Notes under the pieces: model-generated | The model's database searches: none | The model's input: only the letters and a program-made list of their open reading frames with translations | Told to the model about the DNA's origin: nothing | Source of the DNA: Paraburkholderia franconis | Lineage (GTDB): Bacteria; Pseudomonadota; Gammaproteobacteria; Burkholderiales; Burkholderiaceae | Reading direction: 5' to 3' | Assembly (NCBI RefSeq): GCF_009362735.1 | Contig: NZ_WHNP01000021.1 | Coordinates: forward strand, 52,366 to 116,365 | Length of the DNA stretch: 64,000 nt | Translations under genes and position numbers: made by a program | In this document: positions 17,255 to 26,076 of the stretch, piece by piece | Layout of the letters: each line of letters starts with the position of its first letter | Numbering within the stretch: position 1 is the stretch's first letter

Positions 17255-18181
17255 TCAGCCACGCCTGGTCGTGCCTTTTCGTTGCTTGCCGCCCCGCACA
17301 GTGGGCCGCGAACCGATATCGTGGCGATGCGGCGGTTCGTCATATGAGGTAGCGACCGCGCGCAGGCCGTGGCGGACCCGATCGATGACGTGCCCCTCCT
17401 GTCGTCTCGCGTAGACGGCATACGCCGACCATGAAAACTCCGGCGCGCCCTTGACGAGGCGCAGGCGGCCGTCCGCCAGAAATGGTTGAGCGGTGCCGAT
17501 ACGAAAATAGCCCGCCCCTCCCACTGACAACAAATAAGTAAGCGCCAATGGGCCGAGCGAAATGGACACGGGCGGATTGCTCAATTCGGGAAAGGCTGCG
17601 TGGTGATTCGCCGCGAAGCTGGGCCCCCAATCGACGAACACATACTCCGCGGGATCCATCGCGCCGTCCGGTGCGGTCGTCACCATGACCAGCCTTTCCT
17701 CGACCAGCAACTCCGAAATCAGATCCGGACGTTGCGGCGGGTTGTAGAGAACGGCAATGTCGAGCGAGCCCTCGTGCACGCGATCGAGCAATCGCATCGG
17801 ACTGTCGACCTCCGCCCGCAACGCGATCTCCGGGCACTCGCGATGCATCCAGATGAGCCAGTCGGTGAGCAGCGGATGCCACAAGCTGAGTTCACCGCCG
17901 AGACTCACGCCCTCCTCCCGTCCGGGCGGCAGCGCCACATGCTGGCGGGCCTGCTCCCACACCTGAACCAGGGTCGTTGCGTGCTGGACGAAGCGCTCGC
18001 CTGCCGTCGTCAGGCGCGCGCCCGCCTTGTTGCGCACGAAAAGCCGACGCCCAAGCTGTTCCTCCAGCGTGCGGATTCGCGCGCTTACCGCCGTCTGCGT
18101 GAGGTGCAGGCGCTCGGCGGCCGAAATGAAGCTGCCGCTCGCCGACACTTCCAGGAAGGTACGCGCCAAGGTGATGTCCAT
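17255..18181 (-). CDS. LysR family transcriptional regulator
   Basis: A 308-residue LysR-type regulator. The helix-turn-helix spans residues 1-60 (ARTFLEVSASGSFISAAERL, TQTAVSARIRTLEEQLG, RLFVRNKAGARLTTAGERF). The effector domain follows, with DIAVLYNPPQRPDL and a late GYFRIGTAQPFL. The C-terminal 30 residues are unusually basic (HRHDIGSRPTVRGGKQRKG) and may be an extension by read-through. The start at 18181 gives MDITLARTFLEV, normal for the family. It is divergent from the mini-frame at 18254, the small membrane protein at 18336 and the cupin/AhpD pair, which are its likely targets. Confidence 0.9.
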   Translation of the reverse strand: MDITLARTFLEVSASGSFISAAERLHLTQTAVSARIRTLEEQLGRRLFVRNKAGARLTTAGERFVQHATTLVQVWEQARQHVALPPGREEGVSLGGELSLWHPLLTDWLIWMHRECPEIALRAEVDSPMRLLDRVHEGSLDIAVLYNPPQRPDLISELLVEERLVMVTTAPDGAMDPAEYVFVDWGPSFAANHHAAFPELSNPPVSISLGPLALTYLLSVGGAGYFRIGTAQPFLADGRLRLVKGAPEFSWSAYAVYARRQEGHVIDRVRHGLRAVATSYDEPPHRHDIGSRPTVRGGKQRKGTTRRG

Positions 18182-18253
18182 CGTTTGACAGCAAAGTTTT
18201 TGCACTCAATTGCAATAATAATGCATTTGCCTACTGACAAGAGCAACCGGAGA

Positions 18254-18304
18254 ATGGTCATGAAGTCGATCAAAGCTGAAGCTGAACTGTCCGTACCCGC
18301 ATGA
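18254..18304 (+). pseudogene. 16-codon open frame, possible remnant of an SRPBCC gene
   Basis: CGGAGA precedes an ATG at 18254 and gives the short frame MVMKSIKAEAELSVPA before TGA. SRPBCC (polyketide cyclase-like) proteins often start with a very similar strand, MxSIxAExxLxVPA followed by VW. The frame then stops and nothing further of such a domain is visible. It may be a truncated remnant, or a short leader peptide ahead of the gene at 18336. Confidence 0.3.
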
Positions 18305-18335
18305 CGCGGGACCGCATTGCATAAGAGGTGAACTC

Positions 18336-18641
18336 ATGATGGAACTGATCATTGCCGGAGGAATGGCATTGGGTTTAGGGGCTTGGGCGACCGTATTGCT
18401 GGCGACGCGTGTTCCCGAACAACTGCTTATTGGCGGACAGGATCACGGCCGATATGCGTACCTCGGTGAAAACAATGACGCTGTCGATGCAACGTCATCG
18501 AACAGCATCGACGTCAAACCATTTCGCCCCGCTTTCGCCGATGCGCGTTCGCGGGCGCGCCATCACGCGAATCCGCTTCGGGAAAGCCGTAGACGTCGCG
18601 CCGTCGAGCAGCGGGCGATCCGCGTGACGATCACCGATTGA
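18336..18641 (+). CDS. Hypothetical protein with an N-terminal membrane segment
   Basis: A 101-residue open frame with AGAGGTG 6 bases before the ATG. Residues 3-23 (ELIIAGGMALGLGAWATVLL) are hydrophobic; the rest is polar and strongly basic near the end (RESRRRRAVEQRAIRV), which could be out-of-frame sequence. No family recognised. It is divergent from the LysR gene and its stop is 14 bases before the cupin start. Confidence 0.4.
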   Translation: MMELIIAGGMALGLGAWATVLLATRVPEQLLIGGQDHGRYAYLGENNDAVDATSSNSIDVKPFRPAFADARSRARHHANPLRESRRRRAVEQRAIRVTITD

Positions 18642-18655
18642 CAGCGAGAACTGCG

Positions 18656-18991
18656 ATGGCCTCACCTCGTGCGGCGGCGGGAGAACTGATCGACGTTCGC
18701 CCTCTCGGCGATGCGTTGCCGGACTCCAAATCCAGAACCCTCATGCGCTCGGATCACCTGGAGGTTGTGCGACTGGTGCTCCCGATGGGCAAGCACATCC
18801 CCGAGCATCGCGCGCCCGGCGAAATTACCGTGCAGTGCATCGAGGGAGCCGTCAAGTTCGGCACGAGCGCCGGAACGCAGTCGATGCGCGCCGGAGACAT
18901 GCTGTTTCTCCTCGCCGGCGAGCCGCATTGGCTCGAAGCATTGGAAAACGCGTCGGTGCTCGTCACCCTCTATCTCCCTTGTAACGACTAG
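18656..18991 (+). CDS. Single-domain cupin protein
   Basis: A 111-residue cupin with the first motif in LPMGKHIPEHRAPGEITVQC and the second in MRAGDMLFLLAGEPHWLEAL. The metal-site histidines are partly kept: His and Glu/His in the first, His in GEPHW. Small cupins of this type occur in many Burkholderiaceae and are linked to stress or small-molecule binding without a proven reaction. I prefer the ATG at 18656; a TTG at 18638 would overlap the previous stop. An AhpD-like gene follows 90 bases downstream and may be cotranscribed. Confidence 0.75.
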   Translation: MASPRAAAGELIDVRPLGDALPDSKSRTLMRSDHLEVVRLVLPMGKHIPEHRAPGEITVQCIEGAVKFGTSAGTQSMRAGDMLFLLAGEPHWLEALENASVLVTLYLPCND

Positions 18992-19082
18992 CGCAACAGA
19001 AAGTCGTCTACAACGCGCGATATGTGATCGAATTGAACTGCTAACAGTGCACTTCTCATGTAGCGCCTTTCCTGGGAGACCA

Positions 19083-19421
19083 ATGATGGACGATTCGATG
19101 TATCCGCTGCCGGACGCCGAGATTGCTGCCCGGCGTCGCGAACTTGCACCCGCGCCGCTCGCCGCATTCAAGGCGTTCACTGAAAGCGTCTTTGCAGACG
19201 GAGCGTTACCGGCAAAGACAAAGGAGCTGATCGCGATTGCGGTCGCGCATGTCACACAGTGTCCCTATTGCATACGCGGACACACAAGAGCGGCTATGAA
19301 AGCGGGAGCGACCGACAACGAGATCATGGAGGCGATCTGGGTCGCGGCCGAGATGCGCGCGGGCGCTGCCTTTGCTCATTCGACGATCGCACTCGACATG
19401 ATGAGGAAACAGCACAAATAG
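19083..19421 (+). CDS. Carboxymuconolactone decarboxylase / AhpD-like protein
   Basis: A 112-residue protein of the CMD superfamily. The core motif CPYCIRGHTRAAMKAGATDNEI holds a CxxC with the downstream His, the signature of AhpD-like members that act in peroxide defence as thiol-disulphide proteins. The preceding helix, TKELIAIAVAHVTQ, and the following EAIWVAAEMRAGAAFAH are standard. Length is typical for a one-domain member. GGGAGACC stands before the ATG at 19083. Together with the cupin it may serve an oxidative-stress or aromatic-ring pathway under the LysR regulator. Confidence 0.88.
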   Translation: MMDDSMYPLPDAEIAARRRELAPAPLAAFKAFTESVFADGALPAKTKELIAIAVAHVTQCPYCIRGHTRAAMKAGATDNEIMEAIWVAAEMRAGAAFAHSTIALDMMRKQHK

Positions 19422-19731
19422 ACTGATGTTCGCTATGAGGCGTCATCGCTGCGACGATCTCGTAGCGATGGAACGACGCGGACTTTTCTCTCATGGTTCG
19501 TCAAGTCAGTCGATGCCGAACCTCGCGCTTCCTACTAGCCACCGCCACATCATTTTCCGTATCCCAAGGGCCCAAGGCGGTGTACTCGTGCCGCGCGGAA
19601 CGCGCATTGCCCGAACGATAGCGAACCGACCAACCATGCCCCGCACGGCCGAATGACGCAACGTCGCTCACGGAGGCTTCACGCGCTCGACTCAATCGAT
19701 TGACCGACACCCCATCGACCGTCTGCAGTGC
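19422..19731. other. Intergenic region without recognised features
   Basis: About 310 bases between the AhpD-like gene and the iron permease remnant. I see no gene, terminator or clear repeat, only antisense open frames without start signals. Confidence 0.45.
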
Positions 19732-20146
19732 GTGCCCGATACCTCCAGCCCAGCCTATGCGACGCGACATCCCGTAACCCGCGCGTTCGACCGGTTTGCG
19801 TCGACGGTCACGCGATGGGCAGGTTCTCCCGTCGCGTTCGGCGTTGCCGTCATCGTCATCGCGGTCTGGCTCATCTCGGGGCCCATCTTTCAAGATCCAG
19901 CAAAGCCAGAAGAAGGACAGTGTGGCAGTCCATTTGAAGCTGAATGAACTGCTTGCCTCGCATAGTGGCGCGAACAACAAGCTGATCGGCATCGAGGGCG
20001 CCTCAGAAGATGACTTACTTCGTATCGCCGATGCCTGTCTCCAGCTCGCCGAGCACGCGGGCAGACGGCATCGCGGCGGCGGCGTCGAGAAATCGGTCGC
20101 CCACGCCAAAGCAAACGTCGACGGGTACAAGGATTCGGATCATTAG
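19732..20146 (+). pseudogene. Low-affinity iron permease family protein, internally deleted and frameshifted
   Basis: The first 53 codons read VTRAFDRFASTVTRWAGSPV and VIVIAVWLISGPIF, the usual start of low-affinity iron permease family membrane proteins. From 19892 the family's next part appears in the +1 frame: KIQQSQKKDSVAVHLKLNEL, LLASHSGANNKLIGIEGASE and DLLRIADACLQLAEH. In intact members roughly 24 residues (a second membrane helix near DTWQ...ITFLMVFLIQ) lie between these blocks. They are missing, and the frame changes at 19890-19892. The two-base loop of the inverted repeat ATCTT-TC-AAGAT (19885-19896) lies at the joint. Neither part would make a working protein. Confidence 0.75.
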
Positions 20147-20268
20147 CCGCGAACGTGAAGATGCGTCGGGGCTATTGTTCGACTACTGCTCGGCTCTTGT
20201 CATACCTACGACAAGAACGCGCCTAAGAATAATAGGTTTCCCCTCGTTGCCACGGCGCTTCCTCCACG

Positions 20269-21153
20269 ATGTCGACTACCGTTGATTTTCCCGCGCCGGT
20301 GCGCGACTGGATCTTGCACAATCTCACGCGCGGCGTCGAAGCGCGGTCCGTGGTCAATGAACTCGTCAGCCACAAGACGGCTGTCGAAGTGGCGGCCGCA
20401 ATGGTCGATGCCGTCGCCGCAGCCCTGCTGTACGGCACATCGCTGCCAGGCGAGCGGCTGGAGATAGGCAGCGCCCCCGTCAGCTATGAACCCGAGCCGC
20501 TGCGTGTGCCCGAAGGCCCGCTGATCCGCCTCGGCGAACGGGAAGTGCGCGTGCTATTGCGCACGCAACGGCCCGCTGCCGTCCTGTTTGGCGACTTGCT
20601 CGGCGCAGACGAATGCGAGGAACTCATCGCGCTTGCCCGCCCTCGCCTCGTCCGCTCGACCGTCATCGACCCCGTCACGGGCCGCAACATCGTGGCCGGA
20701 CATCGCAGCAGCGACGGCATGTTCTTTCGTCTCCGCGAGACACCGTTGATTGCCCACATCGAGGAGCGCATCGCCGGACTGACCGGATTCCCTGTCGAAA
20801 ACGGCGAGGGCCTTCAGATGCTTCGCTACGAGGCCGGCGCGGAATCGACGCCCCATGTCGACTACCTGGTGCCGGGCAACGACGCGAATCAGGAGTCGAT
20901 CGAGCGCAGCGGTCAGCGCGTGGGCACGCTGCTCATGTATCTGAATGACGTCGAGTCCGGCGGCGAAACGGTCTTTCCGCAGGTCGGCTGGTCGGTCGTG
21001 CCGCAACGTGGCCAAGGATTCTATTTCGAGTACGGCAACCGTTCTGGCCGGTGCGATCCGGCATCGCTACACGCGAGCGCGCCGTTACGCGCGGGTGAAA
21101 AATGGGTGGCGACAAAGTGGATACGCTCGCGGCAGTTCGTGCCGCGAGGCTAG
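20269..21153 (+). CDS. 2OG-Fe(II) oxygenase, prolyl 4-hydroxylase type
   Basis: A 294-residue non-haem iron dioxygenase of the prolyl 4-hydroxylase alpha-subunit type. The iron site is complete: His196 and Asp198 in STPHVDYL and His268 in ASLHAS, with Lys278 in GEKWVATKW as the 2-oxoglutarate anchor. The first 100 residues form an extra helical region. Related bacterial enzymes hydroxylate prolines of proteins such as EF-Tu or of peptides; the target here is unknown. The start is ATG at 20269; it is a single-gene unit, rightward, facing the lipoprotein gene. Confidence 0.9.
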   Translation: MSTTVDFPAPVRDWILHNLTRGVEARSVVNELVSHKTAVEVAAAMVDAVAAALLYGTSLPGERLEIGSAPVSYEPEPLRVPEGPLIRLGEREVRVLLRTQRPAAVLFGDLLGADECEELIALARPRLVRSTVIDPVTGRNIVAGHRSSDGMFFRLRETPLIAHIEERIAGLTGFPVENGEGLQMLRYEAGAESTPHVDYLVPGNDANQESIERSGQRVGTLLMYLNDVESGGETVFPQVGWSVVPQRGQGFYFEYGNRSGRCDPASLHASAPLRAGEKWVATKWIRSRQFVPRG

Positions 21154-21283
21154 TCAGTTCAGTGCTTCGCCGAGCGGCAAAGCCTGCGCCGAAGCTAGCG
21201 GGCGTATGCATCCTGCCCGCTTCGCAATAACGTAGCTCTGGCTAGCCGGACCTGTGCGATGCACACGCCCGGCTCGTGCATGT

Positions 21284-21955
21284 TCAACGCTGGAATATCT
21301 CGTCGGCGACCCAGCCATTCGACGTGAGATGCACGCCTTCGCGCAACTGCATCTTGCCCTCGCCTTCGATCACGCGCGCGAGCATCGGGAAAACACGGCG
21401 CACGTCGTCGTTCTGCGTCCACGGCGCCGGCTCGATCTTGTACGTGTACACCACCGACGTGGCCGTCTGCCCATTTTGCGTGACGGGCGGCTCCCATCCG
21501 ACGACCTTGTCGAGCTTGAGCGTCGCCACACAGAGGTCGGCCGGATGCGTGACACGCGACGTCCCCGTTGCGATGACGACAGGAACGTGCAGGTAGTACC
21601 TCTGACCTTCCGCCGTGAGATCGTATGCGCGCGCGTTCGCGGTGATCTTCTTGCCGTTCTCATCCTTGCGTTCGACGACGACGTTCTTGCCCGTGACGAG
21701 CCCGACCTTCTCGAGCACCGGCATCTGCACTGCGTCGCGGCTGTTAGCGGCCTGATCGTCGGTCGTCACGTAGATCGGCCAGTCGTATTTCGCAACGCAC
21801 AGATGGCCGCGTTTCGCGAGGAAGTCGTTGATGGTCGTGGTGAAATTGTCGATGCTCGCGTCCTGCGTCTTATCATGGCAGCCGCTGGACAGCGCAACGG
21901 CAATCAGGGAAGCCGAGACGCATGCATGGCGCGCGGCAGTGGAACGTCGCTTCAT
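21284..21955 (-). CDS. Putative lipoprotein of unknown function
   Basis: A 223-residue protein with a basic N-terminus and the lipobox ALSSGC at residues 21-26, so the mature protein is probably lipid-anchored. It contains no domain I recognise; there are SIDNFTTTINDFLAKRGHLC and GQRYYLHVPVVIATG, suggesting a small beta-rich fold. It lies 76 bases after the stop of the broken di-haem peroxidase and is in line with the peroxidase and phospholipase genes, so the three were probably one operon. The ATG at 21955 is chosen because the signal peptide starts there. Confidence 0.65.
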   Translation of the reverse strand: MKRRSTAARHACVSASLIAVALSSGCHDKTQDASIDNFTTTINDFLAKRGHLCVAKYDWPIYVTTDDQAANSRDAVQMPVLEKVGLVTGKNVVVERKDENGKKITANARAYDLTAEGQRYYLHVPVVIATGTSRVTHPADLCVATLKLDKVVGWEPPVTQNGQTATSVVYTYKIEPAPWTQNDDVRRVFPMLARVIEGEGKMQLREGVHLTSNGWVADEIFQR

Positions 21956-22031
21956 GGTGTTGTTGCTCTGGTTAGGTGTTGCGAAAGTACCTGCAGCGCG
22001 GACCGCCACGGCAGCGGTCCGCGCATCGTGA

Positions 22032-23457
22032 TCAGTTGACACAGGTCCCGCTCGTCGGCGGCGTAGCAGGCGGCTGGTAGCCATCCGTCAGCGTGTTCAG
22101 GAAGCAGATCACATCCTGAATGTTCTGCTCGCTCATCACCGGCGCGGAATGGAACGCACGCGGCTGCGTGCCGCTGCCGAGCGCGTTGCTGCCGCCGTCG
22201 CCCGTACCCATCGGCACTTCCTCGTCGATGTTGCCCTGGTATGCCGCGGGCAGGTCGTTGAAGGTCGACACGGCCGCGCCCGATGCATACGTCGGGAAGA
22301 GCGCGTAGGTCGGGTTCTGCGCCAGGTTGGCCGTATCGCCGCCCTTGCTCGGATACCAGTACTCCGGATTCGTATCGCGCGTGTTGTAGAAGTGGACGAC
22401 CTGCGTGAGCGAGTGGAACACGCCGTTGTGGAAGAACGCAGTGCGCGTCGCGACGTTACGCAGCGTCGGCACCTTGAACAATCCACAATACGGATCGGCC
22501 GCACCCGGCGCGCTCGGCGCATGATCCGTACGATACGGACCGCACAGGCCCATGTCGTAGTACGACGCATCGGCGTTCGCCGGAATCGGGCTGGGATTGT
22601 TCGGGATCTGCGTATCGTTGCGCGGCAGACCGAGCGACTGATACGTGAAGTCGGTCATCAGGCCCACGCTGCCGTTGAAGTTTGCGCCAGCGTAGTGACA
22701 CGCCGAGCAGTTCGCGGTGTCGTTGAAGACGATGAGGCCACGCAATTCGGCCGCTGTCAGCGTGCCGCCGATCTTGTTGCTCAGGTACAGGTCGAACTTG
22801 CTCGAATAAGGATGAAAGGTCGGCTCTTCGCTCTGGAATGCCTGCAGTGCCTTGCCGATACTCGCGAACGCCGTATCCGTACTGGCGAATACGCCTGCGC
22901 CGAACGCCTGCTGGAACAACCCCGCGTACGACGCATTCTGCACGGCCTGAACCACGCTCGCCTTCGACGTGTTGTTCATCTCGATCGGATTGAGCAGCGG
23001 AAGAGCCGGCTGATCGGCGAGCGAATCGGTACGGCCGTCCCACATGAAGCCGCCACCGGGCGCATTCTGCGACACGCCATCCGGATTCTCCGCGTTGTCG
23101 GCATAAGCAGGCGTCATGTCCTTGTAGCGCAGCGACGGCACGGCGCGCGCCGGCCTGCAACGGATCGGACCCGAGCTGCACGGCGAGACTGTTCGGCGGA
23201 CCATATGCATACGCCGGGTTGTGACAGCTCGCACACGACATGTTCTTGTTGCCGGACAGGTTCTGATCGAAGAACAGTTGCCGGCCGACCTGCGCGGCAA
23301 CACTGAGCGTGACCGCGGGCGTGGATGCGGGCGTGGATGTCGATGTGGACGAACCGCCACCCGATGAAGCCGACGACGCGTCGTTGCTTCCACCGCCTCC
23401 GCAGGCGGCCAGGATCAGCGAGAACGCGCATAGGGCGCCAGCATAGAGTTTGCGCAT
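22032..23457 (-). pseudogene. Di-haem cytochrome c peroxidase (MauG family), frameshifted
   Basis: The product is a periplasmic lipoprotein-type di-haem peroxidase: lipobox ILAACG, a Ser/Thr-rich linker, haem motif CASCH, then a second haem motif CSACH and the conserved FKVPTLRNVATRTAFFHNG and HFYNTRDTNPEYWYP blocks. The N-terminal part and the rest lie in different frames. The switch falls in a GC run at 23142-23153: reading CAG GCC GGC GCG CGC, a further GC pair is needed to continue into GTG CCG TCG CTG. A two-base loss (or one-base gain) in this alternating run explains it. It may be a real slippage mutation, programmed shift, or sequence error. Both haem sites are otherwise intact. Confidence 0.75.
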
Positions 23458-23635
23458 GTCGTTTCCTGTTCTTTGTTTTGTCTGGTTGCGTGTGGCCTTC
23501 AGCCCCGTGCGCGATAAAAGAATGAGGCGGTCAAATGAAACCGCTAGCCGAAACAGGTGGCCCGCTCGAGAGCGGACCACCCTCTGACGATGCGAGAGGA
23601 AATGGCGGGAGGCGGCAAGCCGCCTCCCGGGCCGC

Positions 23636-25861
23636 TTACTTGCTGACTGCCCAGACGTTGGCCTGCGTCTTGTCCGGACCGACTTGCGCCGTCGCGAGGG
23701 ACGTACCCGACACGTCGCCCGGATTGAGCTTCTGCGTATACGACGACGGAATCACGTACGCGTGGTTCATCGGACGCACCGAGTCGAAGTGCGTATCGGC
23801 ACTGCCCTGAAACTCCGGCAGATTCGCGATGTTCTGCGCAATGAACCGCTCCGTGTACTTCGCACGGCTCAGGTACGACGCATCGTTGCCCGGATCGCCA
23901 ATCTGGAACATGTCCTGCAGCGTACGCACGAACGAGAAGTGGCTGTATGCATCGCTGTCGACGACGCCCGTACCGTTCTGCTGGTTCGTCAGCACGCCGA
24001 AGATCGAGTTGCCGTGGCCTAAATTGCCGTTGCTGTAGTTGAGCAGCGGCGTGGCGTTCTTGATCCACTTGCCCGTCGAATCCTGCTGCAGCGGTTGATC
24101 GCCACTCGTCTTCGACGTGTTCCAGCCGCAGCACGACGTGCTGGTACCGCCGCCTTCGTCGAACATCACGACGATCGCGACCTTGCGCTGACGGTTCGCC
24201 CACAGCGGCGAGCTCTCGATCCTGGTGACAAGCTGCTGTATGTATGCGTCGCCGCGCTGGATGATCGGGTTGCCCTTACACGACGTGTCCGAGCCGACGC
24301 TGTGCATGTCATCGCACTGGTCCGGCATGATGAAGTTCAGATTGCCCACGTCGCCCGTCGTGAGGTCGGTTCCCAGCTGGTCATAGTCGTAGCCCGCCGG
24401 AATCGGATAGGCCGTCGACTTCGACCACGCGGTCGCATCCCACTGCGTGCCGGCAACCGTGCGATTGTCGGCGAAGAACTCCGGCAGATTGCGCGTGCTC
24501 TGGTAAGCCATGCCCGGATGGTGCTTGGTCTTGTACAGACCACCCGGTACCGCGTAGTTGGCCGTACCCGGGCCGCCCGCGCCCGCGAACCTGCCCGTCA
24601 CGGCGGTATCCGCAATGCTGTCGGCACGCGGGTCCTGGCCCGGGTTCATCGACTCGCTATAGGTACGCCACGTCATGCCCGCTTGCGAGATCAACGTGAA
24701 GAGGCTCGGAGCCGAGACGTTGTGGTTCGCCACGGAACCGACGTTGCACGACGCGCTGCCGTAGCTCGACAGATGCGCGCTGTCGAGCGGCGGCGTCGTC
24801 TGGGTCGCCACCAGCGGCTGGCCGTCCGATGCCTTGCCGCCAGCAAATGCTGCGTCCGTCGGCGCATTGTTCGCGCCCGAGCCAGGCGCGCCGGCACCGC
24901 AACCCCACCAGTTGTCGTCGGTGATGCCCCAGTCGTCCGCGCCGCCAAGCGCCGTGTAGTTCGGCTCGCTCGGGTTGCCCGTCGCGTAGTACGTCGTGAA
25001 CTGGCTGCCCGACGTCAACAGGTTGTTGATGTTCGGCGCGTATTGCGAGCCAAGGATCGAGTTCGTGCTCTTGTTCTCCATCATGATGATGAAGATTTTG
25101 TCGTAGCGCGGAATGCCTTCGACGTTGAACGCAGCCTGCTGCGCCTGTGCAAACGTGATGGGTGCCTGCGTCTGGGCCGGCGTCATCGCGGTACCGGCCG
25201 TCACGTGCCCCGACGCGACGAGCGGCGGCAGTGCCGGATCACCCCCGACCACCGCGAGATTGTCCGGATACAGATCGGCGCGATCGAGCTTGGTCGTCGC
25301 ATACGTGTAGCGGTTCGCGAGCTGGTTCTCTTCGAACAGCACGACTTGCTGCCCGGCGCCCGAGAGCTTGTTCACATCGCCGAGGGCATCCGCACCGCTC
25401 ACCGTCATGGCCGACGCCGACGTGCCGAACGCCGGCCCCGTCAGGCGGTTCGCGATATTCGTCTTCTCGGTTGCGTAGGTGCTGCCGTTCGCCTCGACAA
25501 GGCGCTGCACTTCGCTCGACATCGGGCTGATCACGACGTTGGATGCACCCTGATCGGCGATCTGCGCAACCGACGCGCGAAGAATCATATGGCTCGTAAC
25601 AGCCGCGCCGCTTGCCGTGTTCTTCGCCGACGTCGGAATGTCGGCGACGAACTGTCCACTGCCGCTGCCTCGCAGCGTGAAATGACCGTTGCTATCCGTC
25701 TTGGCCGACGGCTCGCCCGAGTCGAGCTTGCCATTGCCGTTCGTGTCGACGAACACGGTAGCGCCGGTGTAGTAGCCCGCCTTGATGGTCGGGTTGCCCG
25801 TCGCGCTGCCCGGAACATAGGCGCTGGATGTGACGACGCCGCCATAGGTCTGCGTCTGTGC
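23636..25861 (-). pseudogene. Phospholipase C / phosphoesterase family protein lacking its N-terminus
   Basis: More than 700 residues belong to the phosphoesterase (phospholipase C) family. An N-terminal beta-sandwich-like segment has FVDTNGNGKLDSGEPSAKTD, reminiscent of calcium-binding SdrD-like repeats. The catalytic domain begins at YDKIFIIMMENKSTNSILG (the MEN metal motif) and has the later metal site VVMFDEGGG. In frame, the sequence extends back to YGGVVTSSAYVPGSATGN, but the signal peptide is missing: at about 25860 it abuts the RraA-like fragment. The ATG-less 5' end and lack of export signal mean the gene is probably dead. It is followed by the peroxidase and a lipoprotein, its former operon partners. 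Confidence 0.75.
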
Positions 25862-26076
25862 CGATGGATCGCGAGGTTGTCGCCCGCACGCGTGCGCACG
25901 GTGACGGCTGTGCCTGCCATCGCCTTCGGGCCGTGATACGGCTGAAGGCCCATTATTCCGCTCGCGCGGGCCATGTTGTCGCTGAGCAGCGACACGACAA
26001 GCTCGCGCAACGCGTCGAGCGTCGCCGTGCTCACCTGCGGAGCCGATTCATATTCACGCCAGCCGATCGGATTCAT
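25862..26076 (-). pseudogene. RraA-family aldolase/decarboxylase, N-terminal fragment
   Basis: Translation starts at the ATG at 26076, overlapping the amidohydrolase stop as ATGA, and gives about 71 residues: MNPIGWREYESAPQVS, LRELVVSLLSDNMARASGIM, GPKAMAGTAVTVRTRAGDNL. This is the N-terminal third of the RraA-like superfamily (4-carboxy-4-hydroxy-2-oxoadipate aldolase and relatives). Family members continue for about 150 more residues; here the sequence changes to the phospholipase frame after AGDNLAIH at about 25862. CGAT-GG-ATCG lies at the joint. The next codons run on out of phase, so the product would be junk. Confidence 0.7.
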
